Shown here: positions 1-7,203 of the stretch, in pieces | Numbering within the stretch: position 1 is the stretch's first letter | Layout: each line of letters begins with the position of its first letter | Assembly: GCA_013202935.1 (NCBI GenBank) | Contig: JABMRG010000130.1 | Location: 1-18,303, forward strand | Direction of reading: 5' to 3' | DNA: 18,303 nucleotides | Source of the DNA: Candidatus Omnitrophota bacterium | Lineage (GTDB): Bacteria; Omnitrophota; Gorgyraeia; JABMRG01 | Notes under the pieces: generated by a model | The model's database searches: none | What the model saw: only the letters and a program-made list of their open reading frames with translations | Told to the model about the DNA's origin: nothing | Translations under genes and position numbers: made by a program

Positions 1-1242
1 GCCCACGCATCAGCCCCTTATAACGAAATTATATATCAGAACCTGAGTTTTGCATACCATAAGCTTGCCTTACAGTATGCGGACAAGAAAGACTGGCTCA
101 ATGCTATACATAAGGAGAAACAGGCTCTTCGCTACAACAAGGAGAACAAGGTAATAAAGGAGCAGCTTGCTATCTTTTATAATAATTATGCGTTGGAATT
201 TATTGATAAAGAAAGGTATGATCTTGCTCAGGACAATTTAAGAGAGGCGCTAGTCTTAAGTCCCAACTCCTCGACCATCAAGGCGAATATCTATAATGTC
301 CTTCTTAAAAATGCTGATAACGCTCTAAAGAGCAAGAACGATTATAAAGCAAAATCTTTGGCAAGAGAGGCGATATCATTTTTACCTAATAAGGTTGAAG
401 GCTATATATTCTTGGGCAATATCTATTATGTGGAGAATAATTTTAAGGATGCTCAAAAGCTTTGGGCTAAAGGGCTCGAGGTGCAGCCAGAAAACCAGGA
501 CCTAAGGAATCGCATTGAAAAGCTTAATAGGGAGAAGAGCGTTGAGCAGCATTTTAAGACTAGGAAGAGGCAGCATTTTGTTATACACTTTGATAAGGAC
601 CTTGGTTCTGATTATGCATGGGATATATCTGATATACTAGATGATGCGCGACGGAAAATGCGTAAAGAGTTTGTTTTTTCGGTTGATGAGATTATACCTG
701 TTATAGTCTACTCAGGCAAGCAGTTTCAGACAGCTACTCAGGCCCAGCACTGGACTCAAGGGGTATATGACGGCAAAATACGTATTACAGAACAGGATAT
801 ATCGCGCGAGGACACAATGCTGCGTAAGATACTATACCATGAGCATGCGCATGCTGTACTACACCTTCTTTATGGTAATAATATTCCGGTCTTTATGCAT
901 GAGGGGTTTGCGCAGTTTAATGAGCCAGAGCAGGTTCTTAGCAAGTCAGATAAGCGATTTTTACGTTCTTATATAGATGATAATGGTAAGTTTTCGCTTG
1001 AGGATCTGGACGGGATGTTCGCAAAGAAAGCAGACCAGGATGTGCTGCGCGCAGCATACCTACAGACACGGCTCTTTTTTGAATACCTGATAGATAAATA
1101 CAGAAAACAAAAGATAAAGCGGCTCTTTCAGGCATTAAAGGAAGGCAAGCGATGGCAGGAGTCTATCGTAGAAGTTTACTCAAGGAGCGTCGAGCGTTTA
1201 AATAAAGATTTTAATCGTCACCTTGATGAGATACTCAATTAG
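1..1242 (+). CDS. TPR protein with C-terminal HEXXH (peptidase MA-like) domain, 5' end outside window
   Basis: The frame is open from base 1 with no stop, so the true start lies left of the window; 413 residues are visible. A TTG at 193 is only an internal codon. The N-terminal half is helical with TPR-like repeats (roughly residues 15-180, including the A..Y.LGNIYY and A..LW.KGLE..P pattern). The C-terminal half carries HEHAH (residues 280-284, bases 838-852), a zincin HEXXH, followed 17 residues later by EGFAQF (E301), the spacing and context of the third zinc ligand in peptidase MA-like gluzincins. It is therefore probably a zinc metalloprotease with a TPR scaffold; substrate unknown. The signal peptide or membrane anchor cannot be judged because the N terminus is missing. 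It ends with TAG at 1240-1242, directly before repeat DNA. Confidence 0.8.
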   Translation, partial: AHASAPYNEIIYQNLSFAYHKLALQYADKKDWLNAIHKEKQALRYNKENKVIKEQLAIFYNNYALEFIDKERYDLAQDNLREALVLSPNSSTIKANIYNVLLKNADNALKSKNDYKAKSLAREAISFLPNKVEGYIFLGNIYYVENNFKDAQKLWAKGLEVQPENQDLRNRIEKLNREKSVEQHFKTRKRQHFVIHFDKDLGSDYAWDISDILDDARRKMRKEFVFSVDEIIPVIVYSGKQFQTATQAQHWTQGVYDGKIRITEQDISREDTMLRKILYHEHAHAVLHLLYGNNIPVFMHEGFAQFNEPEQVLSKSDKRFLRSYIDDNGKFSLEDLDGMFAKKADQDVLRAAYLQTRLFFEYLIDKYRKQKIKRLFQALKEGKRWQESIVEVYSRSVERLNKDFNRHLDEILN

Positions 1243-1263
1243 GGACACATCCCTCAGAAGTCT

Positions 1264-1340
1264 GGGGACACTTCATATAAGCATGGGGACAGTTTACAAT
1301 AGTTTAATACATAGTAAAGTAAGTAAACTGTCCCCATGCT
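1264..1340. repeat. REP-like stem-loop element (copy 1) with partial arm upstream
   Basis: A perfect 18-bp inverted repeat, AGCATGGGGACAGTTTAC at 1280-1297 and its reverse complement at 1323-1340, encloses a 25-nt loop containing TTTAATACATAGTAAAGTAA. A truncated left arm of the sister type (GGGGACACTTCA, 1264-1275) lies just upstream, and a small AGGGA/TCCCT hairpin sits at 1241-1254 on the stop codon. The same element family recurs at 18052-18159. There is no T-run after the stem, so it is not a standard terminator. The form is that of short palindromic dispersed repeats such as REP/RAYT elements; no transposase is visible here. Confidence 0.8.
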
Positions 1341-1365
1341 AAAGGTGATATCTTGCGAAAATTAC

Positions 1366-1394
1366 GTGACATTTTAGTGATTTTTTAGTATAAT
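1366..1394 (+). promoter_or_regulatory. sigma70-type promoter for the 1441-7083 operon
   Basis: GTGACA at 1366-1371 (5 of 6 to TTGACA), a 17-nt spacer, then a perfect TATAAT at 1389-1394. Transcription would begin near 1401, leaving a leader of about 40 nt before the GTG at 1441. The run TTTTTTAGTATAAT closely resembles the sequence at the promoter at 9888-9916. Confidence 0.75.
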
Positions 1395-1440
1395 AATAAC
1401 ACTTTTATATATTAAAGAGAGCAAACTTGAGGAGATTTAA

Positions 1441-1677
1441 GTGGCAGAGGTGAAACTACCAGACCTGGCAGAAGGCGTTGATAAGGCGGTTGTCTCATTT
1501 TGGCATAAAGAGATAGGTGAAGATATATCAAAAGGAGATGACCTGCTTGAGATGCTTACTGACAAGGCAACATTTAATGTCCCTTCGCCTATATCCGGTA
1601 AAATAACTAATATATTATCGGAAGAGGGCCAAGAAGTCCAGGTGGGTGAGGTAATAGCTACGATTGAGGAGGCTTAA
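1441..1677 (+). CDS. stand-alone lipoyl-domain protein
   Basis: A 78-residue protein consisting of one biotinyl/lipoyl attachment domain like the N-terminal swinging-arm domain of 2-oxoacid dehydrogenase E2 subunits. The modified lysine is K42 in the EMLTDKA turn, with the usual downstream SPISGKI hairpin and VGEVIATI end strand. The start is GTG; GAGGAG ends about 6 nt upstream and supports it. There is no E2 catalytic core, hinge or subunit-binding domain, and no E1/E3 gene nearby, so the protein is either a carrier acting in trans or a remnant. It lies 6 nt upstream of the aminotransferase gene and is first in the operon. TDKA favours lipoylation over biotinylation (which typically uses MKM). 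Confidence 0.85.
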   Translation: MAEVKLPDLAEGVDKAVVSFWHKEIGEDISKGDDLLEMLTDKATFNVPSPISGKITNILSEEGQEVQVGEVIATIEEA

Positions 1678-1683
1678 GATATA

Positions 1684-2880
1684 ATGTCTATCCACGAAGC
1701 AAATAGAATGCGCAGGTTACCGCTCTATTTATTTACCATAATAGATGAGCTTAAAGAGAAGGCTCGGTCAAGAGGAGTTGATATTATAGATCTGGGAATG
1801 GGCAACCCGGATTTGCCAACACCTAAACATATTGTCGATGAGCTTTGCAAACAGGCCCGCCTTACCGAGAATCAAAGGTATTCAAGGCCTAACGACAAGC
1901 CTGAGATGGTTTTTAAAGAGGCCGTTGCAACATGGTATAGAGAGAGGTTTGATGTCGAACTTGATCCTGTATCAGAGGTATTGCCCCTTATCGGCTCAAA
2001 AGAAGGCGTTGCACATCTTTCACTTGCTTTCCTGAATCATGATGATATAGCACTGGTACCGAACCCTGCCTACCCTGTACATTTTAACGGCGTTATAATG
2101 GCAGGAGGTATATTATACAATATACCCATGACAGCTGAAAATCAGTTTAAGCCTGATTTGAGGAGCTTGAGCCCTGAACTTGTGCGCATGGCAAAGCTTC
2201 TCTTTATAAGCTATCCACATAACCCTACATCCTCAGTTGCAGACATAGAATTTTTTAGAGATGTTGTTGAATGGGCAAAAGACAAGCCAAATCTTATTAT
2301 CGCGCATGACCTGGCTTATTCTGATATAGTATATGACGGTTTTAAGGCACCAAGCATACTAGAGGTAGAAGGCGCAAAAGATCTTAACCTGATAGAATTC
2401 CATACTCTTTCAAAATCATACAATATGGCTGGGTGGAGAATAGGATATGCCGTAGGGAGTAAGAATGTGCTGGCATCGTTGGCAAAGACAAAGAGCTATA
2501 TAGACTTTGGCATATTCAGGGCTATACAGCTTGCAGCTGCCAAGGCCTTGACTGGCCCCCAGGATTGCGTGAAACAGCTTGTTGAGACCTATCGGAAAAG
2601 AAGAGACGTTATGATAGATGGTTTGAATAGTATAGGCTGGGAAGTCGATAAACCAAAAGCTACCTTTTATATCTGGGCACATATACCACCTAAATTTAGC
2701 GCACTTACATCAATGGAGTTTGCAACGCTGCTAGTAGAAGAGGCAGGAGTAGTTGTTGCTCCAGGAACAGGCTTTGGAGAGTATGGTGAAGGCTATGTTA
2801 GGTTTGCGCTGGTTGAGGACGAAAAACGCCTTAAGATAGCTGTTGAACGTATAAATAAGGTCCTTAAGACCGAAGATTGA
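1684..2880 (+). CDS. alaC: class I/II PLP aminotransferase, AlaC type (glutamate-pyruvate or related)
   Basis: A 398-residue fold-type I aminotransferase, full length for the family. It closely follows the AlaC pattern: RLPLYLF near the N terminus, DLGMGNPDLPTP, IGSKEGVAHL, LVPNPAYPVH, HDLAYSDIVYDG, and the PLP lysine K244 in TLSKSYNMAGWRIG (bases 2413-2415), then APGTGFGEYGEGYVRFAL. The expected reaction is reversible transfer of an amino group between alanine/glutamate and pyruvate/2-oxoglutarate in the cytosol. The related LL-diaminopimelate aminotransferases share much of this pattern and cannot be fully excluded, though residue similarity is nearer AlaC. GAGGAGG at 1666-1672 lies upstream of the ATG. 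The stop almost touches the next start (TGA at 2878-2880, GTG at 2882), indicating co-transcription. Confidence 0.85.
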   Translation: MSIHEANRMRRLPLYLFTIIDELKEKARSRGVDIIDLGMGNPDLPTPKHIVDELCKQARLTENQRYSRPNDKPEMVFKEAVATWYRERFDVELDPVSEVLPLIGSKEGVAHLSLAFLNHDDIALVPNPAYPVHFNGVIMAGGILYNIPMTAENQFKPDLRSLSPELVRMAKLLFISYPHNPTSSVADIEFFRDVVEWAKDKPNLIIAHDLAYSDIVYDGFKAPSILEVEGAKDLNLIEFHTLSKSYNMAGWRIGYAVGSKNVLASLAKTKSYIDFGIFRAIQLAAAKALTGPQDCVKQLVETYRKRRDVMIDGLNSIGWEVDKPKATFYIWAHIPPKFSALTSMEFATLLVEEAGVVVAPGTGFGEYGEGYVRFALVEDEKRLKIAVERINKVLKTED

Positions 2881-2881
2881 T

Positions 2882-3997
2882 GTGGCTAGAAAAAAAGTTC
2901 TTCTTCTTTACATATCTATCCTTTCCGGGCACCACCGCGCGGCCATGGCAGTGGAAAATGCCCTTAAGTCATTGGATCCCGACACAGAAGTTTATAGCAT
3001 AAACTCATTCAACTATACTAACCCTATATTAGAAAAGTTAATAAACAGGACATACATGAGCGTTATCAAGAGAACGCCTGAAGTCTGGGAGTATCTCTAT
3101 GATAACCCTAAAGTTGTAAAGAACAGCCAGCGCCTCAAAGAGATGATACACCGCTACAATAGCTCTAAGATGAAGGTGCTGATAGAGGAGTTTAAGCCTG
3201 ATCTTATCGGATGCACACAGGCATTTCCCTGCGGCATGGTGGCAGATTATAAGACAAGCTTCAAGTCAGATATTCCTTTAGTTGGCATACTTACAGATTT
3301 TTATCCCCACTCATACTGGGTATACGAGGCTGTTAATAAATATGTTGTTGCCTCGGATGAAGCAAAGATAAAGCTTGTTGAAAACGGTGTCTCACCTGAT
3401 AGGGTACATGTATTTGGCATTCCGATCGGGAAAGATTTTATGGATGGCTCTAAGCCTGACGAGGCTTTAAATAGTTTAGGGCTAGATAACAACTTAAAGA
3501 CCATTCTGGTAATGGGTGGAAGCGGTGGCCTTGGACCTATTAAAAGAATGGTTCTTGCGTTGGAAAGGATAAGTTCAAGAATCCAGATAATAGTTGTTAC
3601 TGGTACGAATACGAAGCTGCACTCATATTTAAAACGTTATACAGGAAAACTTAAGAATAAGCTTGTGCCTGTAGGGTATACCGACTCCATAAACAGGCTG
3701 ATGAGCGTATCAGATATTGTGGTAACAAAACCAGGAGGCCTTACTATATCAGAGGCCATGGCAAAGCATCTACCTGTAATCATCATAAACCCCATACCGG
3801 GGCAAGAGGCTAAGAATACAGAATTTCTACTTAAGAAGAAAGCTGCTATTAAGGCAGAGAATGAACATGAGCTGGCTATCCTGGTGGATAATTTATGCAG
3901 CATGCCGTCTAAGTTAGAGGCAATGAAGAATGCAGCAGGCAGTTTGGGAAAGCCTAAGTCTGCGCTCAATATCGCAAAGATGATGCTGGAGTTGTAA
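2882..3997 (+). CDS. UgtP/MGDG synthase-like glycosyltransferase (GT28 type, MurG fold)
   Basis: A 371-residue GT-B glycosyltransferase. The N-terminal acceptor domain shows SILSGHHRAAMAVENAL (residues 12-28), the H-containing motif of monogalactosyl/diglucosyl-diacylglycerol synthases. The C-terminal donor domain shows VMGGSGGLGP and SDIVVTKPGGLTISEAMA followed by INPIPGQE, the sugar-nucleotide-binding signature shared with MurG. It probably adds a hexose from a UDP-sugar to diacylglycerol or a related lipid at the inner face of the cytoplasmic membrane. The start is GTG at 2882; an overlapping ATG at 2880 is out of frame. The acyltransferase and GT2 that follow support an envelope-lipid role. 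The exact sugar and acceptor are not determinable from sequence. Confidence 0.8.
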   Translation: MARKKVLLLYISILSGHHRAAMAVENALKSLDPDTEVYSINSFNYTNPILEKLINRTYMSVIKRTPEVWEYLYDNPKVVKNSQRLKEMIHRYNSSKMKVLIEEFKPDLIGCTQAFPCGMVADYKTSFKSDIPLVGILTDFYPHSYWVYEAVNKYVVASDEAKIKLVENGVSPDRVHVFGIPIGKDFMDGSKPDEALNSLGLDNNLKTILVMGGSGGLGPIKRMVLALERISSRIQIIVVTGTNTKLHSYLKRYTGKLKNKLVPVGYTDSINRLMSVSDIVVTKPGGLTISEAMAKHLPVIIINPIPGQEAKNTEFLLKKKAAIKAENEHELAILVDNLCSMPSKLEAMKNAAGSLGKPKSALNIAKMMLEL

Positions 3998-4000
3998 ATA

Positions 4001-4879
4001 ATGCTCTATATGCTTTATAGGTTAGGCAAGTTTATTGTAAGCCATATTCCATTGAAGGTTTCATATGGTTTAGCAAAGCTTGTTTCATCTGCATACTCAT
4101 TCTTAAGCAGGGGAGACCGTGAAGCCGTAATAGCAAACTTAAGAGTTTTATTTCCTAACCAGAGCAAAAAGAAACTTAACGCTATGGCAAAGGAGATATT
4201 CTTAAACTTTGGTAAATATCTGGTAGATTTTTTCAGATTTCCAAAGGTTGACAAGAACTATGTGGATAAGTATGTAAATGTGCAGGGCTTAGAACATCTG
4301 ACAGAAGCCCTCAAAGGCAAAAAGGGAGTTATACTGCTTTCTGCTCACCTGGGAAACTGGGAACTCGGAGGCATAATCGTCCCTCTCTTAGGAATTCCCT
4401 TTGCTTCTGTTGCGCTAAGCCATAAAGACCCCAAGATAAATCATTTTTTTATGAACCACAGAGCGGTTACCGGCGGTGAGGTTATCGGGACCAGCTCAAG
4501 CCTAAAGAGGTGCTTTAGCGTACTTAAAGATAATCACGCACTTGCCCTTGTAGGAGATAGGGACTATTTTGACAATGGTATTGTTGTTGATTTTTTTGGC
4601 AAGCCTACTTCTTTACCAAAGGGCCCAGCAGCCTTTAGCCGTCGCTTCCACTCACCTATAATACCCTGTTTCATGATAAGAAACAGTGATGATACATTTA
4701 ACTTTAGCTTTTATGAACCGATAATGCCTATATTAACAAAGAATGAGCATCAGGACCTTATTGAAACTACAAAGAAAGTAGCAAGGATCATGGAAGGTAT
4801 TATAAAACAGCACCCTACCCAATGGTATGTCTTCAGGAGATTCTGGGAAAGAATAGGCTTGGAGAGGGGTCCCGCATGA
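4001..4879 (+). CDS. LpxL/HtrB-like lipid A lysophospholipid acyltransferase family protein
   Basis: A 292-residue protein of the LpxL/LpxM superfamily. It has an amphipathic N terminus, then the catalytic H-x4-E motif at H116-E121 in SAHLGNWELGG (H codon 4346-4348), and further on GDRDYF and PKGPAAFSRRF, which match the family's substrate-binding block. The C-terminal QHPTQWYVFRRFW is typical (usual form P.QW.W.H.R.). Family members transfer an acyl chain onto lipid A precursors or related glycolipids at the inner membrane; here the acceptor may be the lipid made by the preceding glycosyltransferase. Its presence implies a diderm envelope. It starts 3 nt after the previous stop (3995-3997) and overlaps the next gene by ATGA. 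Confidence 0.85.
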   Translation: MLYMLYRLGKFIVSHIPLKVSYGLAKLVSSAYSFLSRGDREAVIANLRVLFPNQSKKKLNAMAKEIFLNFGKYLVDFFRFPKVDKNYVDKYVNVQGLEHLTEALKGKKGVILLSAHLGNWELGGIIVPLLGIPFASVALSHKDPKINHFFMNHRAVTGGEVIGTSSSLKRCFSVLKDNHALALVGDRDYFDNGIVVDFFGKPTSLPKGPAAFSRRFHSPIIPCFMIRNSDDTFNFSFYEPIMPILTKNEHQDLIETTKKVARIMEGIIKQHPTQWYVFRRFWERIGLERGPA

Positions 4880-5541
4880 GAATATGCGCTATTCTACCAG
4901 CATTTAATGAGGCAGGGTCTATAGAGAAGATAATAAAGGAGATTAAATCCAACGACATAGAGGTAATAGTTATTGATGATGGCTCTGATGATAAGACTAA
5001 GGAGCAGGCTAAACAGCAAGGTGCTCATGTAATAAGCCATGCAAAAAGACGAGGCAAGGGTGTATCTTTAAAGGATGGTTTTAATTATGCCCTCTCAAAT
5101 AATTACGATATAATTATTACCATGGATGCTGATGGCCAGCATGAGCCATTAGATATACCAAAGTTTATAGGAAGAGCAAAAGAAAGACAGGCCTCTGTTG
5201 TTATCGGCAACAGAATGTCAAACCCCACCGGCATGCCAGCCATACGTATCTTTACAAATAAGCTGATGTCTTTTGTTGTCTCTGTCGTCTGCCGTCAAAA
5301 TATACCTGATACTCAATGCGGGTACCGACTCTATACTAAAGAGGCGATAAGCGGCATAAGCATAAAAGCACGAAAGTTTGAGATAGACTCGGAGCTATTG
5401 ATAAAGCTGGCTAGAAAAGGCTATAAAATAGAATCGGTTCCTATCAGGTCTATCTATGCGGATGAGAGAAGCAAGATAAGGCCTATTCGTGATACATTCA
5501 GATTCTTAGGGTTTTTAATAAAATCACTATTTAAGAGATAA
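4876..5541 (+). CDS. family 2 glycosyltransferase, dolichol-phosphate-mannose-synthase-like
   Basis: A 221-residue GT-A glycosyltransferase with ILPAFNEAGSIEKI at the N terminus, the nucleotide-binding VIDDGSDD (about residues 32-39), the metal-binding MDADGQH, and DTQCGYRLY, all standard for DPM1/DpgS-like GT2 enzymes. There is no hydrophobic C-terminal extension, so it is the soluble or peripheral form. The chosen start is ATG at 4876, which overlaps the preceding TGA (ATGA) and has GGAGAGGGG just upstream. An in-frame ATG at 4822 would add 18 residues lying wholly inside the acyltransferase gene with no homology to the family. Likely role: transfer of a sugar from an NDP-sugar to a polyprenyl phosphate or envelope glycolipid. 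Confidence 0.85.
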   Translation: MRICAILPAFNEAGSIEKIIKEIKSNDIEVIVIDDGSDDKTKEQAKQQGAHVISHAKRRGKGVSLKDGFNYALSNNYDIIITMDADGQHEPLDIPKFIGRAKERQASVVIGNRMSNPTGMPAIRIFTNKLMSFVVSVVCRQNIPDTQCGYRLYTKEAISGISIKARKFEIDSELLIKLARKGYKIESVPIRSIYADERSKIRPIRDTFRFLGFLIKSLFKR

Positions 5542-5542
5542 T

Positions 5543-6202
5543 ATGATTAAGAATCTTGATTTTGAAAAGCAGAGAGAAGCAATGGTTAATGAGCAGCTGA
5601 TATCACGAGGCATAACGAATAAGAGAGTACTAGCTGCATTTAGAAAAGTTCCACGAGATAAGTTTGTGCCTGAAGAATATATAAACGAGGCATATGCTGA
5701 TTTTCCTATACCTATAGGTTCAGGCCAGACAATATCACAACCCTTCATGGTTGCACTTATGACAGAGCTTCTTGAACTAAAGGCGCAAGACAAGGTGCTT
5801 GAAGTAGGTACAGGCAGTGGTTACCAAACGGCCATATTGGCCCAGCTCTGCGCACAAGTTTACACAATAGATAGAGTTGAACTTTTAGCTCACCAGGCAA
5901 AGAAGCTGCTGGGTGAACTGGGTTACGAGAATATAGAGGTCGTATCTGGAGATGGAAGCTGTGGCTTAGAAGAGCATGCCCCTTATAATGGTATTATAGT
6001 TACCTGTGGAGCACCATCTATTCCTGAGCCTCTCAAGGAACAATTGGCTGAAGGAGGGAACCTGGTAGCTCCTGTTGGCGGGAATTTCTCCCAGGTTCTT
6101 ACTGTCGTTAAAAAGAAAGCCACAGGCTTTAAAGTAGAAGAGAATTGCAGCTGCATATTCGTGCCTTTAATCGGAAAATACGGGTGGCAAAAAGATGCTT
6201 GA
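5543..6202 (+). CDS. pcm: protein-L-isoaspartate O-methyltransferase
   Basis: A 219-residue Pcm. Visible motifs in order are ISRGITNKRVLAAFRKVPR, the substrate-side IGSGQTISQPFMVALM, SAM-binding motif I VLEVGTGSGYQTAILA, the GDGS motif, IIVTCGAP, and LVAPVGG. It methylates isoaspartyl residues in damaged proteins using SAM in the cytosol. The length is typical. The ATG lies one base after the previous stop, and the gene overlaps the next one by 8 nt, so it belongs to the same transcript. No key motif is missing. Confidence 0.93.
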   Translation: MIKNLDFEKQREAMVNEQLISRGITNKRVLAAFRKVPRDKFVPEEYINEAYADFPIPIGSGQTISQPFMVALMTELLELKAQDKVLEVGTGSGYQTAILAQLCAQVYTIDRVELLAHQAKKLLGELGYENIEVVSGDGSCGLEEHAPYNGIIVTCGAPSIPEPLKEQLAEGGNLVAPVGGNFSQVLTVVKKKATGFKVEENCSCIFVPLIGKYGWQKDA

Positions 6203-6701
6203 GACTATATTAAAAGTATTATCAGCCTTGCCAAAAGAGCTGACAACATTTATATTGGCAATGATGCCTGTCTCTGAATTAAGAGGCGCTATTCCATTTG
6301 GCCTTTCAACAGGGCTTGCCTTAAGAAACGTTCTATTTCTTTCTATAGTTGGTAACTTAATTCCTGTTATCCCTATTCTTTTTTTATTGCAGCCCGTATC
6401 AGGTTACCTTAGAAGATTCTGGATCTTTAAGAAATTCTTTGACTGGCTTTTTGAAAGGACACGACGAAGGGCAGAGCTTGTTGAAAAGTATGAGACACTA
6501 GGGCTTATGCTCTTTGTGGCTATACCGCTTCCCATAACAGGTGCGTGGACAGGGTGTGTTGCCGCAAGCCTATTTAAAGTAAGACTGAGGTATGCGCTTC
6601 TGGCAATTACATTGGGTGTGCTGATAGCTGCATTTATTGTAACGAGTGTCTATTTTATAGGAAAAGGTATATTCTACAATGTCTTCATACCTCATAGTTG
6701 A
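6195..6701 (+). CDS. small multidrug-export-type membrane protein (COG2426 / Sm_multidrug_ex family)
   Basis: A 168-residue integral membrane protein with about four hydrophobic segments. It shows the family hallmarks PVSELRGAIPFG near residue 25 and IPLPITGAWTG near residue 113, the two re-entrant-like motifs that relate these proteins to the DedA superfamily. Despite the family name, transport of drugs is not established. It overlaps pcm by 8 nt and the next gene by 23 nt. Function in this operon is unknown; with the neighbouring glycolipid genes, a membrane or lipid-related role is possible but is only inference. Confidence 0.8.
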   Translation: MLETILKVLSALPKELTTFILAMMPVSELRGAIPFGLSTGLALRNVLFLSIVGNLIPVIPILFLLQPVSGYLRRFWIFKKFFDWLFERTRRRAELVEKYETLGLMLFVAIPLPITGAWTGCVAASLFKVRLRYALLAITLGVLIAAFIVTSVYFIGKGIFYNVFIPHS

Positions 6702-7083
6702 CGGATACAATCTTATTCATAAATGGCCTAAGCTTGTTGATGCAAAAAACAAGAGCATAGAATTTGCAAGAGATGAGCTCTTTCATGCCATACAGAGATT
6801 CTGTGACTTTGAAGGCTGTAAGGGGACAATAGTATACGATGGCAGCAGCCCTGAACGAAGCATCGAAGAGAGCTCACCCACAGTTATATATTCCAGCAAG
6901 AAAGAGTCTGCGGATACAATAATAGAGTCTCTTGCATATAAGCTTACTTCAGGCTCCAATCCTGTCAAGGTTGTTACAGATGACAGGATGATAACCAATA
7001 TGGTTATAGGCATGGGCGCATTCGTTACCTCCACAACAAACTTCCTCTCTGAAATCGAAAGGGAACGTTTCTCTCGCTTTTAG
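6679..7083 (+). CDS. YacP/Rae1-type NYN-domain endoribonuclease
   Basis: A 134-residue PIN-like NYN domain protein. It shows IVDGYNLIHKWP at the N terminus (acidic D8), TIVYDGS in the middle, SADTIIESLA, and VVTDDRMI then MGAFVTST, the order of conserved acidic residues in the YacP family. Bacillus Rae1 cleaves mRNA in the ribosomal A site; the same activity is plausible here but unproven. It is somewhat shorter than the roughly 170-residue Bacillus protein, lacking a C-terminal extension. The start lies 23 nt inside the preceding gene. It is the last gene of the run, followed by a 120-nt gap. Confidence 0.8.
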   Translation: MSSYLIVDGYNLIHKWPKLVDAKNKSIEFARDELFHAIQRFCDFEGCKGTIVYDGSSPERSIEESSPTVIYSSKKESADTIIESLAYKLTSGSNPVKVVTDDRMITNMVIGMGAFVTSTTNFLSEIERERFSRF

Positions 7084-7203
7084 CTCGAGGAACCAGTCAG
7101 GTAAGGAGTTCGTTGGGGTGTTTGGTTGCACTCGCTCATAACCTCAAGCAAACCTTGCGGTTATGATAATGTAGTTTACACTTTTAGCAGTTTAAAAAAT
7201 AGC
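7084..7203 (+). promoter_or_regulatory. intergenic leader of btuF with a hairpin
   Basis: A 120-nt gap between the NYN nuclease and btuF. It contains a hairpin at 7137-7165 (CATAACC/GGTTATG, plus inner CAAG/CTTG across one mismatch). A competing pairing of GTTTG near 7120 with CAAAC near 7149-7153 is possible. No T-run follows, so it is not a convincing terminator, and I see no convincing -35/-10 pair or cobalamin-riboswitch core here. Confidence 0.3.

Noticed and set aside
4822..4875. Earlier ATG for the family 2 glycosyltransferase
   Set aside because: It would add 18 residues overlapping the acyltransferase; ATG 4876 has an SD, an ATGA overlap and the usual family N terminus.
7126..7203. 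TTG at 7126 as the btuF start
   Set aside because: It would put 26 polar residues before a clean signal peptide that begins at ATG 7204.
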